A stretch of DNA of 64,000 nucleotides from Aestuariibacter sp. GS-14 (GCF_006494365.1 NZ_VHIP01000012.1:91427-155426); one strand, 5' to 3'. Positions 1 to 9,496 are shown, counted from the stretch's first letter. Program-made: numbers and translations. Notes: generated by a model from the sequence alone, not told the origin.

Positions 1-1
1 G

Positions 2-1939
2 TTTCTAAATGGCTGCTCCCAGGCCCCGGCGCCAACAACCAGCCAGGTTTTAATAAGCAGCCGAACTATACCTGTGATTGAGCAAGGCGGATTAACCTTT
101 CGCGATCTCAACAACGACGGCTTATTAACGCCTTATGAAGACTGGCGTTTATCGCCCGAGGCCCGTGCAGACGATTTAGTTGCTCGTATGACGCTGGAAG
201 AGAAGGCTGGCCAAATGGTGCATGGCACCCTGCCCGGCTTACAGGGCTTTGCGGGATTTTCTTCGGTAGGTTATGACATCGATGTCTTATCAGTTCCGCT
301 GCTCGAACGCAACATATCAACCTTTATTAGCCGCCTCTCTATGGCTCCTGCCGACATTGCCGTGCAGAACAATTTGGTGCAGCAACTGGCAGAACAAGGT
401 CGGCTTGGCATCCCGGTGAGTATTAGTACCGATCCCAGAAACCATTTTCAGTATGTAGTAGGCGCAAGCTCCGCCAGCAATGGCTTTACTCAATGGCCGG
501 AATACATTGGTTTTGGCGCATTGGATAACCCAGCCACTACCGAAGCGTTTGCCCGTCAAACCGCAAAAGAATACCGTGCAGTGGGCTTTCACATTGCCCT
601 GTCGCCCCAGGCTGATTTAGCTACAGAGCCACGTTGGCCGCGCATTAATGCTACCTTTGGTTCCGATCCACAAAAAGTCAGCCAGCATGTGGCCGCTGCC
701 GTTACCGGAATGCAGGGCAGTAATAAGGGTTTAACGTCAGACGGCGTATTAACCGTTGTGAAACACTGGGTAGGCTATGGTGCTGCAGTGGATGGTTTTG
801 ATGCGCACAGCTATTACGGGCGTTACGCCGACGTAGCCAACGAACAGGCCTTTGCCCAGCACATTGCCGCCTTTGACGGCGCGTTCAGTGCCCATACCGG
901 CGCCATTATGCCCGCCTACCCTATTTTGCAGCACGCCAGTGTAAATGGGGAAGCCATTCCGCCAGTGGCCCCTTCGTTCAATCACATGTTACTAAACGAT
1001 GTACTGCGTGGCACCTATCAGTTTAACGGTGTGTTAATTTCTGACTGGGGCGTCACCAACGATTGCAGTGACGAATGCAAAGCGCCTACCCGGCGTCAGG
1101 GTCCGGGCGAAATTGCTATGCCCTGGGGTGTTGAGGATATCTCTCAGTACGAACGCTTTGTGATGGGGATCCGGGCGGGTATTGATCAGTTTGGTGGCAC
1201 TGAATCGGTAGAGCCAATCATTCAGGCGGTACAGCAAGGCGATTTAACCTTAGAGCGTATCGATGAATCGGTAAAACGGGTGCTGATCACCAAGTTTGCT
1301 CAGGGCTTGTTCGACAATCCCTACGTAGACGTTGATGCCGTGGCAAGTGTCGTCGGCCAACCTGCAATATTGCAACAGGCTCACGAAGCGCAGGCTGCGT
1401 CTCAAGTGGTGCTTAAAAATAACAGCGAGTTGCTGCCATTTAACTTTGCAGCCAAAAAGGTGTTTGCCCCCGGCATGTCGGCCGAAGCAATTTCAAACAC
1501 AGGCGCGGTGCTGGTTGACATGCCAGAAGAAGCCGATTTAGCCATTATTCGTACCACCACGCCCAGCGAAAAACTGCACCCACTGTATTTCTTTGGGGCC
1601 ATGCAGAATGAAGGACGGCTGAATTTTGTGCAGTCTGACGAAGCCATGAAAGCGTTGTTGAGCCTACCAGAGCAATTGCCAGTAGTACTGGCGGTGTTTC
1701 TGGAGCGTCCGGCAATTTTAACGGAGATAGCACCACTGTCTGATGCCATTGTGGCAAACTTTGGGGCCAGCGACAGCGCCCTGCTGGCCGCGTTAAGCGG
1801 CGACATCACACCGCAAGGTAGCCTGCCCTATGCACTACCTTCCAGCATGAGCGCAGTAGAAGCGCAATCGCCTGCCTTACCCAACGACAGCGCTAATCCG
1901 CTGTATCCGGCAGGCTTTTCGTTATCCTACGCAAAGTAA
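2..1939 (+). CDS. Glycoside hydrolase family 3, lipoprotein (5' end outside window)
   Basis: The reading frame is open from base 2 with no stop, so the gene begins before the window. Its first visible residues (FLNGC) read as the end of a lipoprotein signal with the modified Cys at bases 14-16, so the GTG at 74 is not the start. Next comes a calcium-loop-like DLNNDG segment, then the GH3 TIM barrel (MTLEEKAGQM) with the nucleophile Asp in LISDWG near base 1045. The last third resembles the alpha/beta sandwich domain of GH3. It probably releases beta-linked glucose or similar from glycosides in the periplasm. It is convergent with the GMC dehydrogenase operon and is the outermost member of the glycoside locus seen here. 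Family assignment is firm; substrate is unknown. Confidence 0.9.
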   Translation, partial: FLNGCSQAPAPTTSQVLISSRTIPVIEQGGLTFRDLNNDGLLTPYEDWRLSPEARADDLVARMTLEEKAGQMVHGTLPGLQGFAGFSSVGYDIDVLSVPLLERNISTFISRLSMAPADIAVQNNLVQQLAEQGRLGIPVSISTDPRNHFQYVVGASSASNGFTQWPEYIGFGALDNPATTEAFARQTAKEYRAVGFHIALSPQADLATEPRWPRINATFGSDPQKVSQHVAAAVTGMQGSNKGLTSDGVLTVVKHWVGYGAAVDGFDAHSYYGRYADVANEQAFAQHIAAFDGAFSAHTGAIMPAYPILQHASVNGEAIPPVAPSFNHMLLNDVLRGTYQFNGVLISDWGVTNDCSDECKAPTRRQGPGEIAMPWGVEDISQYERFVMGIRAGIDQFGGTESVEPIIQAVQQGDLTLERIDESVKRVLITKFAQGLFDNPYVDVDAVASVVGQPAILQQAHEAQAASQVVLKNNSELLPFNFAAKKVFAPGMSAEAISNTGAVLVDMPEEADLAIIRTTTPSEKLHPLYFFGAMQNEGRLNFVQSDEAMKALLSLPEQLPVVLAVFLERPAILTEIAPLSDAIVANFGASDSALLAALSGDITPQGSLPYALPSSMSAVEAQSPALPNDSANPLYPAGFSLSYAK

Positions 1940-1948
1940 TACTGAGTT

Positions 1949-1985
1949 GGCCCTTTGCGGCCCTTTGGAGATAACGCAAAGGGCC
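1949..1985. terminator. Bidirectional hairpin between convergent genes
   Basis: A perfect 11-bp inverted repeat (GGCCCTTTGCG / CGCAAAGGGCC) with a 15-base loop lies between the GH3 stop and the 3' end of the GMC gene. No strong T tract follows, so it is either a weak terminator or an mRNA end stabiliser for both units. Confidence 0.6.
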
Positions 1986-1996
1986 ATGGCGGGAAG

Positions 1997-3688
1997 TTAA
2001 ATCTTATTTTGTTTTAACTGGCTGGCAGCAAAGGTAGCTGCCCTGGCCGTTAACGCCATATAGGTAAGAGACGGGTTCTGACACGCCGACGATGCCATTG
2101 CTGCGCCATCGGTAATAAACAGGTTATCGATATCGTGAGCCTGGTTATAGGCATTAAGCACAGAAGACGTTTTGTCTTTACCCATTCTAGCGCCACCCAT
2201 TTCATGAATCGCTGAGCCGCCCGGATTAGGCCGGTCTGAACCAAACAATACTCTTCCACCCGCTTTCGACACCATCGCCGCTGCCTCTTCCTTAGCAGCA
2301 CGCAACAGTTTGTGCTCGTTTTCACCAAAGGTAAAATCAATGCGCAATTGCGGTAAGCCGTCGGCATCCTTGTTGTGCCAATCCAGGGTAATTGCGTTGT
2401 GTTCGGCCGGTAAACACTCGGCAAAGGTCGTCAAAACAAATTTCCAGTCGCCAGGGCCGCGTAAGTCCTGTTTAAAGGCTTCCCCTAAACCGGCTTGTTT
2501 AGTGCCTCTAGACCAACTGGGCCGGTATGCCCCGCCCTGATACGAAAAGCCGCGCAGGTAGGATTCTGATTGCTCCGCTAGATTCACAAACCTTGGGATC
2601 ACAATACCCGTAGGCCGGTTACCATAGTAATAGTGCTTTTCAAAACCCGGCATAATCGACGCAACACCCAGTGTAGAGGCGTGATCCATAATGTACTTGC
2701 CAAGGGTGCCACTGTGATTAGCCAGGCCGTTGGGAAAGGATCCACTTACCGAGCGTTGCAGCAACGCCACTGTGTTAAATGCCCCGGCACATAAAAACAC
2801 CATGCGCGCCCGGTATCGTTCACGTTGTTTGGTTTCCCGGTTTATTACATTAACGCCAGTGACTTTTTTATGCGTGGCGTCATACTCAACGGTATCCACC
2901 ACGGCATCGGTTTTGAGGGTTAAGCGGCCCGTTGCCATAGCAGCCGGTAACGTTGAACTTTGCGTACTGAAATACGCTCCGAAAGAACAGCCTCTGCCAC
3001 AGATATTGCGGCGCTGACAGGCTACCCTGCCTTCACTTAACTTCGCTTCGGTTAAGTTCGCGGTGCGGCCAATGGTCAGGCAACGCTTCGGATAATGAGC
3101 AGCAATTTGTTCACGCATATATTGCTCAACCGGCGTTAACGCCATGGGCGGCTGAAACTGCCCATCAGGCAATTGCGGCAGATTCTCACTGGCCCCTGAC
3201 ACGCCAATGAACGCTTCTACTTCATCGTACCAGGGCGCAACATCGGCGTAGCGAATCGGCCAGTCAGTGCCATGACCATCTTTACCATTAGCAGCAAAAT
3301 CGGTATCGCTCCAGCGATAACACTGCCTGCCCCACATAATTGAGCGGCCGCCCAAATGATAACCCCGGTACCAGTTAAACGCGGTATCATCCGCGGTTTG
3401 ATAGGGATGTTCAGAGTCATTTACCCAGTAGTCCTGAGTCCATTCATCCAGGTGTCCGTTGTGCTGCTGAACGGACTTATGGCTGTCCAGATAACGCTTA
3501 TCGCCTTTGCCCCGAAAGGGTAATTCCCAGGGCGCTTTCATTTCATTTTTATAGTCATGGCGATGGTTAACATTGCGCCCCCGCTCCAGTAATAATACGC
3601 GTAAGCCTTGTTCGCATAAGGTTTTGGCTGCCCAGCCACCGGTTATTCCTGAGCCCACTACAATGGCATCATAGGTTTGATTACTCAT
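1997..3688 (-). CDS. GMC-family FAD dehydrogenase, likely glycoside 3-dehydrogenase large subunit (copy 1)
   Basis: This 563-residue protein starts with the FAD dinucleotide fold (VVGSGITGG, residues 9-17). It carries the GMC active-site pair, His495 in AIHEMGGARMG and Asn538 in QNPSLT. It has no signal peptide of its own. The upstream gene encodes a Tat-signal-bearing gluconate-2-dehydrogenase subunit 3 type partner, and the two genes overlap by ATGA, so the flavoprotein is probably carried to the periplasm with its partner. Enzymes of this pairing oxidise the C3 hydroxyl of glucosides to 3-keto-glycosides (family knowledge). It is clearly a full-length paralogue of the gene at 27745-29439. 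It is last in the operon TonB receptor-MFS-small subunit-GMC. The exact glycoside is not determinable. Confidence 0.85.
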   Translation of the reverse strand: MSNQTYDAIVVGSGITGGWAAKTLCEQGLRVLLLERGRNVNHRHDYKNEMKAPWELPFRGKGDKRYLDSHKSVQQHNGHLDEWTQDYWVNDSEHPYQTADDTAFNWYRGYHLGGRSIMWGRQCYRWSDTDFAANGKDGHGTDWPIRYADVAPWYDEVEAFIGVSGASENLPQLPDGQFQPPMALTPVEQYMREQIAAHYPKRCLTIGRTANLTEAKLSEGRVACQRRNICGRGCSFGAYFSTQSSTLPAAMATGRLTLKTDAVVDTVEYDATHKKVTGVNVINRETKQRERYRARMVFLCAGAFNTVALLQRSVSGSFPNGLANHSGTLGKYIMDHASTLGVASIMPGFEKHYYYGNRPTGIVIPRFVNLAEQSESYLRGFSYQGGAYRPSWSRGTKQAGLGEAFKQDLRGPGDWKFVLTTFAECLPAEHNAITLDWHNKDADGLPQLRIDFTFGENEHKLLRAAKEEAAAMVSKAGGRVLFGSDRPNPGGSAIHEMGGARMGKDKTSSVLNAYNQAHDIDNLFITDGAAMASSACQNPSLTYMALTARAATFAASQLKQNKI

Positions 3689-4248
3689 CCGAATTTTACT
3701 CCTGTCCAGTCGCTGGAAAATGCACGTGTGGTGTTATCGCAAGGTACATCGGCATCAAACCGGCCGGGCACCAGCACATAGCGAAGCTCCTGGCTGCCGC
3801 CAACCTCTGAGGTGTAATACCCCGTCACAATGAGTGTTTTAATGGCTTTCCACAGCGTAGGCGCATCGCCCAGGTGGTTCACCGGCGCACGGCTGAACGC
3901 CGCGTCATCAATAGTGGTAAGCAGTGATAATTGCTGTTGTGGGTTAAGCGCTACAAAATCTTTCCCGGCCAACAACGCCAGCGCCTTATTGAAATCAACC
4001 AACGCCGTTGCCGGGCAGTTTGCCAGCCCGTGTTCAATGGCCGTTATCACAAATGCCGGTACGCCTGCTTTGCGAGCGCCGGGCGTGTCGGTATCGGGTA
4101 ATGTGATATCGCAAAGCCTATTCAGTAACGGCGACTCGGGCACGGCTTTTATCGCTGCCCATACCTGTTGTGGCACTACGCTCATTCCCGCTGCGGCAAG
4201 CATGGTCCCCAGAACAGCCCGACGTTGATTATTTATTGAATCAGCCAT
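3685..4248 (-). CDS. Gluconate 2-dehydrogenase subunit 3-type small subunit, Tat-exported (copy 1)
   Basis: The ATG at 4248 is preferred over the earlier in-frame codon because AAAGGAGG precedes it at good spacing; this gives 187 residues. The N-terminus has a twin-arginine signal (NNQRRAVLG followed by a short hydrophobic stretch and VWA). The C-terminal half (SEVGGSQELRYVLVPGRFD) is typical of the subunit-3 family. It is the probable escort and electron-transfer partner of the GMC protein encoded downstream with an ATGA overlap; its own start overlaps the end of the MFS gene by 8 bases. No haem motif is visible, so the final electron acceptor is unknown. A close paralogue lies at 29436-30005. 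Confidence 0.85.
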   Translation of the reverse strand: MADSINNQRRAVLGTMLAAAGMSVVPQQVWAAIKAVPESPLLNRLCDITLPDTDTPGARKAGVPAFVITAIEHGLANCPATALVDFNKALALLAGKDFVALNPQQQLSLLTTIDDAAFSRAPVNHLGDAPTLWKAIKTLIVTGYYTSEVGGSQELRYVLVPGRFDADVPCDNTTRAFSSDWTGVKFG

Positions 4249-5512
4249 GCTGTGCCTCCTTTGCAGGGATATTGTCGGGTAAGTCACTGGTCATTGAGGC
4301 AGAAAGCCGTTTGGCATTTAACAGCCACATTGGCAACGCTACAATAATCAGCCCAACCACCAGCATGGTTACGGCACTGCTTGAAGTAAACGTATCAATT
4401 GTGGTGAGCACCAACGGCGTGGCAAAGTTTGCCAGGGTATACACCAGCCACCAGAAACCGGAATAAGAGCCGCTGAATTGAACCGGTGCAACATGCAGCA
4501 CATACGTGAGTGCCACCACCAGCATTAAGCCGCCACCGGCTTGCTGTATGATCACAGCAGCAGTTACCGTTGCAGTATCCGACGCGATACCAAGCAATAT
4601 TAATCCGGCGCCCATCAAGGCCATGGCAAGCGCCAGTGCTTTACCAAACGCCCAGCGTTTTACCAGTCGCGCCAGTATTGCCCCCACCGGTGAGCCAAAA
4701 ATCAATCCCATCGACATGATTTGACCCACCACGGCCGGTGAGCCTTGTCCTAACTCCTGCAATACAAAAGACAACTTCACCGGCACGGCATAAAACGCCA
4801 GAGAGCCGGGTATGGCCAGTGCAACCAGCAGTAACATGGTGTTAAGCGGAATAACGCTGCTCGCAGATGAAGAGGGTGAAGAGGCCGGAGTGACAGGTGC
4901 GGCTAGCGATCCTGAAGCGTTGCCAGTAATAGCCGGTTCGTACAAGACTGCGGCAGCAGCAATGAATACCAAAAAGCTCAAACCGTATAAAGCAAAGGTG
5001 TAATGCCAATCGATACGACTAACCTGTCCTACAGCAAACAATAACGCAGCACCAATTAATGGCAGCGCTATATTTTGATAGGCAATCCACTTTTGGCGTT
5101 CATCACCGTTAAAATACGCTGCGGTGAGCACCATACTCCCGGTAATGATACCGGCTTCAGCCACGCCCAGTAATAAGCGGCTCGCCAACATACCGTACAA
5201 TGAATCCACCAGCATGGGAGCAGCGCCCATCAGACCGTAAAAGGCCAATGAACCTACCAGTACTTTTTTACCCCCTATGCGATTAGCTAGTTTACCGGCA
5301 ATCGGCGAACACAACGCCAGGCACAGTGCAGGCGCAGTTAATAACAAAGGCACCAACACCCGCGCATAGGCCTGTCCGCTAAAATGTTGAAACAACGTGC
5401 CAACAATGGGCGAAATCAACACGGGTCCCAGCATGATAAATACCGGTACAAATAGCAGCACAATGCCCTGCGGTCGGTTGTGATTTCCTGTAACCATAAA
5501 ACGATTCCTCAT
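4241..5512 (-). CDS. MFS transporter (copy 1), probable sugar or glycoside uptake
   Basis: The 423-residue protein has about 12 hydrophobic segments and the MFS loop GKLANRIGGKKV after TM2. A long polar linker rich in Ser, Ala and Pro separates the two halves (around residues 200-220). It resembles the MFS protein at 32619-33845, and both sit in operons with the same GMC/subunit-3 pair, so a module of transporter plus dehydrogenase has been duplicated. It lies between the TonB receptor gene upstream and the small subunit gene, which it overlaps. It would move a glycoside, its 3-keto product or the aglycone across the inner membrane; direction and substrate cannot be read from sequence. Confidence 0.8.
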   Translation of the reverse strand: MRNRFMVTGNHNRPQGIVLLFVPVFIMLGPVLISPIVGTLFQHFSGQAYARVLVPLLLTAPALCLALCSPIAGKLANRIGGKKVLVGSLAFYGLMGAAPMLVDSLYGMLASRLLLGVAEAGIITGSMVLTAAYFNGDERQKWIAYQNIALPLIGAALLFAVGQVSRIDWHYTFALYGLSFLVFIAAAAVLYEPAITGNASGSLAAPVTPASSPSSSASSVIPLNTMLLLVALAIPGSLAFYAVPVKLSFVLQELGQGSPAVVGQIMSMGLIFGSPVGAILARLVKRWAFGKALALAMALMGAGLILLGIASDTATVTAAVIIQQAGGGLMLVVALTYVLHVAPVQFSGSYSGFWWLVYTLANFATPLVLTTIDTFTSSSAVTMLVVGLIIVALPMWLLNAKRLSASMTSDLPDNIPAKEAQHG

Positions 5513-5566
5513 ATAAACGCGTAAAGGCCGCCTGTTCAGGCAGCCTTACTATTGAGTTTGAGCAAG

Positions 5567-7903
5567 TTAGAAGCTGTAGCTGGCCCGTAAGCCAATGTTT
5601 CTGACCGAATTAAAGCCCCAGCTCTGCACAACTGAAGCCGTGCCATACACTGCGCTGTCACCCGCGTCAATCCCCGTTGCTGCCGGTACTTTTTCGTCGG
5701 TACAGTTTTTACAATACAGAGTGAGATCCCAGCCACTATCCAGACGTACACCGATGTTCAAACCGAACTGATCCACATTGCCAACACGTGTTTGAGGCGC
5801 GTTGGAAATCAGGTAGTTGATTGGATCGCGATGGTAATAGTTGAACGTAACAAAGCCATAACCTTCGATTGGCAGGTCAAACTCGTAGGTTGCCGATGTA
5901 GTAGAGGTAAACTTCGCTGCGGTTGGCGGGGTTAATCCGGCCGCATCAAAGGTGCCGTTTTCGCTACAATCTGGCTGCTGCGGATAACAAGCTGCGCCAG
6001 GGAAACTGTCGAACGACGAATCCATCACTGTTGCCGAGGCATTAATAGTTAACGACTCAACCGGCATTGCCGTAATACTCAATTCTACCCCATCAGAGCT
6101 CAGGCTGGCTGCGTTCTGGATCACTGACTGACTAATGGTGGCGTCAAACGACTGTACCTGATAGTCGTCGAACTGCTGGCTAAACGCCGTTGCGTTGACA
6201 ATCAGGTGATTGTCGAGCCACATGGTTTTCGCGCCAATTTCGTAGTTATCCACCACCTCAGGCTGAATAAAGATGTCGGTTTGTTCTGCTGAAGGCGTAT
6301 CGGTATAGCCAGGGCCTTTGTAACCACGTGAATACGAAACGTAGAACATTTTGTCTTCGTCGTACTGATATTGCACCGACAGCTTGCCCGACACGTTGTC
6401 AGCTGAGTTAGTCTCTTCACGCAACGCAGGTGTGCCAATGCGACTGAAGAAGTTATAGCGCTGGAAGTTCGCCAAATCGATGTAGATTTCATCGTAGGTA
6501 TAGCGCAGGCCTGCGGTAACAGTTACATCATCGCTTACCAAAAAGTCGAACTGACCAAACACTGCCGTGCTGTTAGTGTCCATACTCATTACCCGATCAG
6601 CACCCAGGAAGTAGTCGTTGCTTATGCTGCACATCCCACCCTGGGTAAGGTCTGCTCCCACGCAGAACGGAAAATTGGGTTGCAGGAAGCCAGGCAACAA
6701 ACCGTCACCCGCTAAGAACGTATCCTGAAACTGTTCTGAGTGAAAGTAGTATAAACCCACCTGCCCGCGTACCGATTCGAAGTCCATCGCTAAACGAATT
6801 TCGTTACTGAACTGGTCGTATTCACTGTCGGTGAAGTTAATATTCAGCTCGTTCGACGCCATGTTGTCGTCGGTGCTTTGCAGCAACTCGTAATAGCGCC
6901 AGGCCATAATATTCGACAGTTCATAGTTGTCGTTGATGGCATAGGTAAGTTTTGCCATTAACCCGCCCATTTCAACGTCGCGATAATTGTCGCCATCGGC
7001 ACCGTATTCCAGGTTTTCCTTACCGGGAGTCACCCCATCCGCTGCAACATAGTTTGCTTTGCCACTGCCTTCGCCCAGTGAACGGAAAGTGCGGTCAAAG
7101 TTACCCGCCACGCCCGATTCCTTGTTGGTATCGGCAATGATATACAGGCTCAGATCATCGCTCAGTTCGTTCAGATATTTTATCTTTACGCCGTAGTCAT
7201 CGGTGGTTTCGTCCAGCTTGGGATCACCAACGACTTTAATAGCACGGGCCACCGGATCTTCTGAAGCATAATGGGCGTTAATGCGAATAGCAGATGTGTC
7301 AGACAACGGCAGGTTATACATCCCCCGGGTGATGATGCTGGCGCCATCTTTGGGCGTGGTGTCGCGTAACTGGTATTCCACATCGACTTTCCCTTCGGCA
7401 AAACCCAGTTGAGGTTTCGCAGTGGTGATATTCACCAAACCCGCCGAGGCATTTTTACCAAACAACAACCCTTGCGGGCCGCTCAATACTTCGATTTGTG
7501 AAATATCATTGAACACTGCGCCCATCAAAAAGCGACGGCCCAGGTTAACTTCGTCAAAGGCAACCGCAACACTGGAATCCAGTGCAGTAGAGAATGCCAG
7601 GGTTCCCGCGCCGCGAATCGACATAGAGTTGTCTTCACCAATCTGAAAGCTCGGCGCATTAAGACTCATCTGGTAAACGTCAGACACGTTCTTACGCTCC
7701 AGATCCACGGGCGATATCACCGTCACGCTTACCGGTACTTCCTGCAAGTTTTCAACACGGCGCTGGGCGGTTACCTGAATCACTTCCAGACCAGATGATG
7801 CTTCTGCTGTATCCTGCTCAGAAAGTTGCTGCGCCAGAACGGCCGGAGAAGCCAATAATGACGCAACAACAATGGCACTCTTTTTAAAGGCAAATTTTTT
7901 CAT
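5567..7903 (-). CDS. TonB-dependent outer-membrane receptor (copy 1)
   Basis: The 778-residue protein has a Sec signal (residues 1-24, ending VLAQ). A plug domain follows with the VQVTAQRR-like TonB-box region and the LSGPQGLLFGKNASAGLVNI motif near residues 135-155. A long beta-barrel ends in an aromatic residue (ASYSF), as outer-membrane proteins do. GAGGAATA lies upstream of the ATG. It is the first gene of the operon with MFS, small subunit and GMC dehydrogenase, so it probably imports the glycoside that the dehydrogenase oxidises. It lacks an N-terminal STN domain, so it is a plain transporter without anti-sigma signalling. Confidence 0.92.
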   Translation of the reverse strand: MKKFAFKKSAIVVASLLASPAVLAQQLSEQDTAEASSGLEVIQVTAQRRVENLQEVPVSVTVISPVDLERKNVSDVYQMSLNAPSFQIGEDNSMSIRGAGTLAFSTALDSSVAVAFDEVNLGRRFLMGAVFNDISQIEVLSGPQGLLFGKNASAGLVNITTAKPQLGFAEGKVDVEYQLRDTTPKDGASIITRGMYNLPLSDTSAIRINAHYASEDPVARAIKVVGDPKLDETTDDYGVKIKYLNELSDDLSLYIIADTNKESGVAGNFDRTFRSLGEGSGKANYVAADGVTPGKENLEYGADGDNYRDVEMGGLMAKLTYAINDNYELSNIMAWRYYELLQSTDDNMASNELNINFTDSEYDQFSNEIRLAMDFESVRGQVGLYYFHSEQFQDTFLAGDGLLPGFLQPNFPFCVGADLTQGGMCSISNDYFLGADRVMSMDTNSTAVFGQFDFLVSDDVTVTAGLRYTYDEIYIDLANFQRYNFFSRIGTPALREETNSADNVSGKLSVQYQYDEDKMFYVSYSRGYKGPGYTDTPSAEQTDIFIQPEVVDNYEIGAKTMWLDNHLIVNATAFSQQFDDYQVQSFDATISQSVIQNAASLSSDGVELSITAMPVESLTINASATVMDSSFDSFPGAACYPQQPDCSENGTFDAAGLTPPTAAKFTSTTSATYEFDLPIEGYGFVTFNYYHRDPINYLISNAPQTRVGNVDQFGLNIGVRLDSGWDLTLYCKNCTDEKVPAATGIDAGDSAVYGTASVVQSWGFNSVRNIGLRASYSF

Positions 7904-7976
7904 AATAGTGTTATTCCTCAGTTATTTAGAGAACAATATAAAACTTGAACTAGCATTCGAGTTTTAACTTAACTCC

Positions 7977-8002
7977 AAAAAAAAGCTGGGGGTCAGTCAG
8001 CT
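7977..8002 (-). terminator. Rho-independent terminator of the aromatic/C-deglycosidase operon
   Basis: On the minus strand a CAGCT...AGCTG hairpin is followed at once by eight T residues (the A run at 7977-7984 on the plus strand). It lies downstream of the fused C-deglycosidase gene and upstream of the receptor gene, so the two operons are separate. The receptor promoter should lie in 7904-7976. Confidence 0.7.
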
Positions 8003-8139
8003 GTTTAACGTTGGTTGCGCAAAGCATACACTTCGCAACAATGTTACACAAACTATAACTTTTATTAACATTACTGGTTAAGTGAATATTTTTCATACAT
8101 ACCATCTAAACGCTGAATACCTGTTAAACCAACTATCCG

Positions 8140-9426
8140 TTACTTTAATAAATTACGCAGTAGCGCGTGTTGACGACGCACCTGGTCACGACCGCGGTAT
8201 GGCTCACGACGACCTTCGTATTCACTGGACAGCCAGCCTTTCCAACCCGCGTTTTGCAATGTTTCTACAATGGGTTGCCAAGGAATATGTAAGTCATTCA
8301 ATTGATCGTCAATTTCAAAAAACTTGGTTTGAATAAAGTAAACATGCTGAAGGATTTCCTGTAAATCCACCATCGGCACGTTTAATGGTTCCAGGAATGG
8401 AGGACGCTTACCGCCTTTTACCTCGATGCCTTCATGGCCATCATCACAAGGCGCAGTCTGGAAAATACCTGTGTCGATCATCAACTTAAATTTTGACGAC
8501 TTATGGGTATTAATAAACTCAATGTAGTCCTGAGTAACCTTGTGTTTGATTGGCGTTGGGCTATGGATTTCCGGGCAAATCACGATATCCAGTTCTTCGG
8601 CCAAATCCAGTGAGCGCAATACGGATTCCTGCCAGATTGGATGCGGATCCAGCTCCATGGTGGTAACACCAAATTTGGGCCTGATTGACGTGAAGCCCAG
8701 CGACTTAGCCAGTTGCAAATCATGACGGATTTGCGCAGTGCCTTGTTCTACAGTGAGATCGCTGGTTTGCCACATGGCAGTGTCTACCCAGGTACCCAGA
8801 TTGGTTGGCGTAAGCTGATATTTTTCCAGTAAGCCAAACCACTCATCCCGCCAGGCATTCGAGGGCGTCGGATACCCCGGTATGTTACCTTCGGCCAGCA
8901 TTTCAATGCCTGTGGCACCCATGTCAGCAATATCCGCCATCACATCTTCCAGGGTCATCAGTGTATACATATCACCGGTATAACTGTAAGTCGACACGCT
9001 GAGCTGCGGGCCGGTTAGTACACCACTGTTCACCACCACGATTTTGGCACTGGCTCTGAAAGGAGAGCGACAAAACGGTCCCGGAATATAGGGGCGGCGA
9101 ATGTACACACACACCCGTAAATCGTAAATACCATTTGGCAAAGGCGCATCAACGGGAATAGTTACAGTAGCCAGCTCGTCAAGTTGCCAGCGCGCAGATG
9201 TGCTGCTAAGTACTTCCTGTAGTGAATAGGTTTGCCCTTGCAGCGTCCATTGAGCCGTCTCACAAGGATAGGATTTACCATTCAGGGTAACATCAATGCC
9301 ATCGATAAGGCTGGCTTGAACGCCCCGGTAATTGGGGTTTCGCAGTTGAAACTGAAAGCCGGGTTGGCCGTTTTCCAGTACTACGTTCTTCGCGCCCCTG
9401 CTCTGAATAATCGATCGTTCAATCAT
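8140..9426 (-). CDS. Fused C-glycoside deglycosidase: DUF6379 beta domain plus TIM-barrel alpha domain
   Basis: The ATG at 9426 follows GAGGAAA and gives 428 residues. Residues about 1-130 match the small beta subunit family of C-deglycosidases (DUF6379). Residues about 150-428 are a sugar phosphate isomerase/epimerase barrel like the separate alpha subunits at 24972 and 31477. Expected metal ligands can be followed: Glu in CPEIHSP, Asp in MIDTGIF and Glu in SSEYEG. The His of HIHGKFY is replaced by Gln in FIQTKFF. Known enzymes of this type cleave the C-C bond between a 3-keto-sugar and an aromatic ring by elimination (family knowledge). Here the gene ends an aromatic-ring operon, linking sugar removal to ring attack. 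Substrate and activity are inferred. Confidence 0.82.
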   Translation of the reverse strand: MIERSIIQSRGAKNVVLENGQPGFQFQLRNPNYRGVQASLIDGIDVTLNGKSYPCETAQWTLQGQTYSLQEVLSSTSARWQLDELATVTIPVDAPLPNGIYDLRVCVYIRRPYIPGPFCRSPFRASAKIVVVNSGVLTGPQLSVSTYSYTGDMYTLMTLEDVMADIADMGATGIEMLAEGNIPGYPTPSNAWRDEWFGLLEKYQLTPTNLGTWVDTAMWQTSDLTVEQGTAQIRHDLQLAKSLGFTSIRPKFGVTTMELDPHPIWQESVLRSLDLAEELDIVICPEIHSPTPIKHKVTQDYIEFINTHKSSKFKLMIDTGIFQTAPCDDGHEGIEVKGGKRPPFLEPLNVPMVDLQEILQHVYFIQTKFFEIDDQLNDLHIPWQPIVETLQNAGWKGWLSSEYEGRREPYRGRDQVRRQHALLRNLLK

Positions 9427-9441
9427 AGATTTCCTCGCAAT

Positions 9442-9477
9442 AAAAAAGCAGGCCTGCCGGAAATCCAACATGCCTGC
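9442..9477 (-). terminator. Terminator-like hairpin inside the operon
   Basis: On the minus strand GCAGGC...GCCTGC forms a 6-bp stem followed by six T residues. It lies between the stop of the FAD monooxygenase gene (9497) and the ribosome-binding site of the fusion gene (9426). It could lower expression of the fusion relative to the ring-cleavage genes. Confidence 0.5.
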
Positions 9478-9496
9478 AAAGGGTTAAACGGGTTTG

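Noticed and set aside
1402-1809. 135-codon minus-strand frame inside the first GH3 gene
   Set aside because: It is antisense to the GH3 coding sequence and has no recognisable motif or start signal.
8082-8336. 84-codon plus-strand frame overlapping the end of the fused deglycosidase
   Set aside because: Most of it is antisense to the conserved C-terminal part of the fusion gene.
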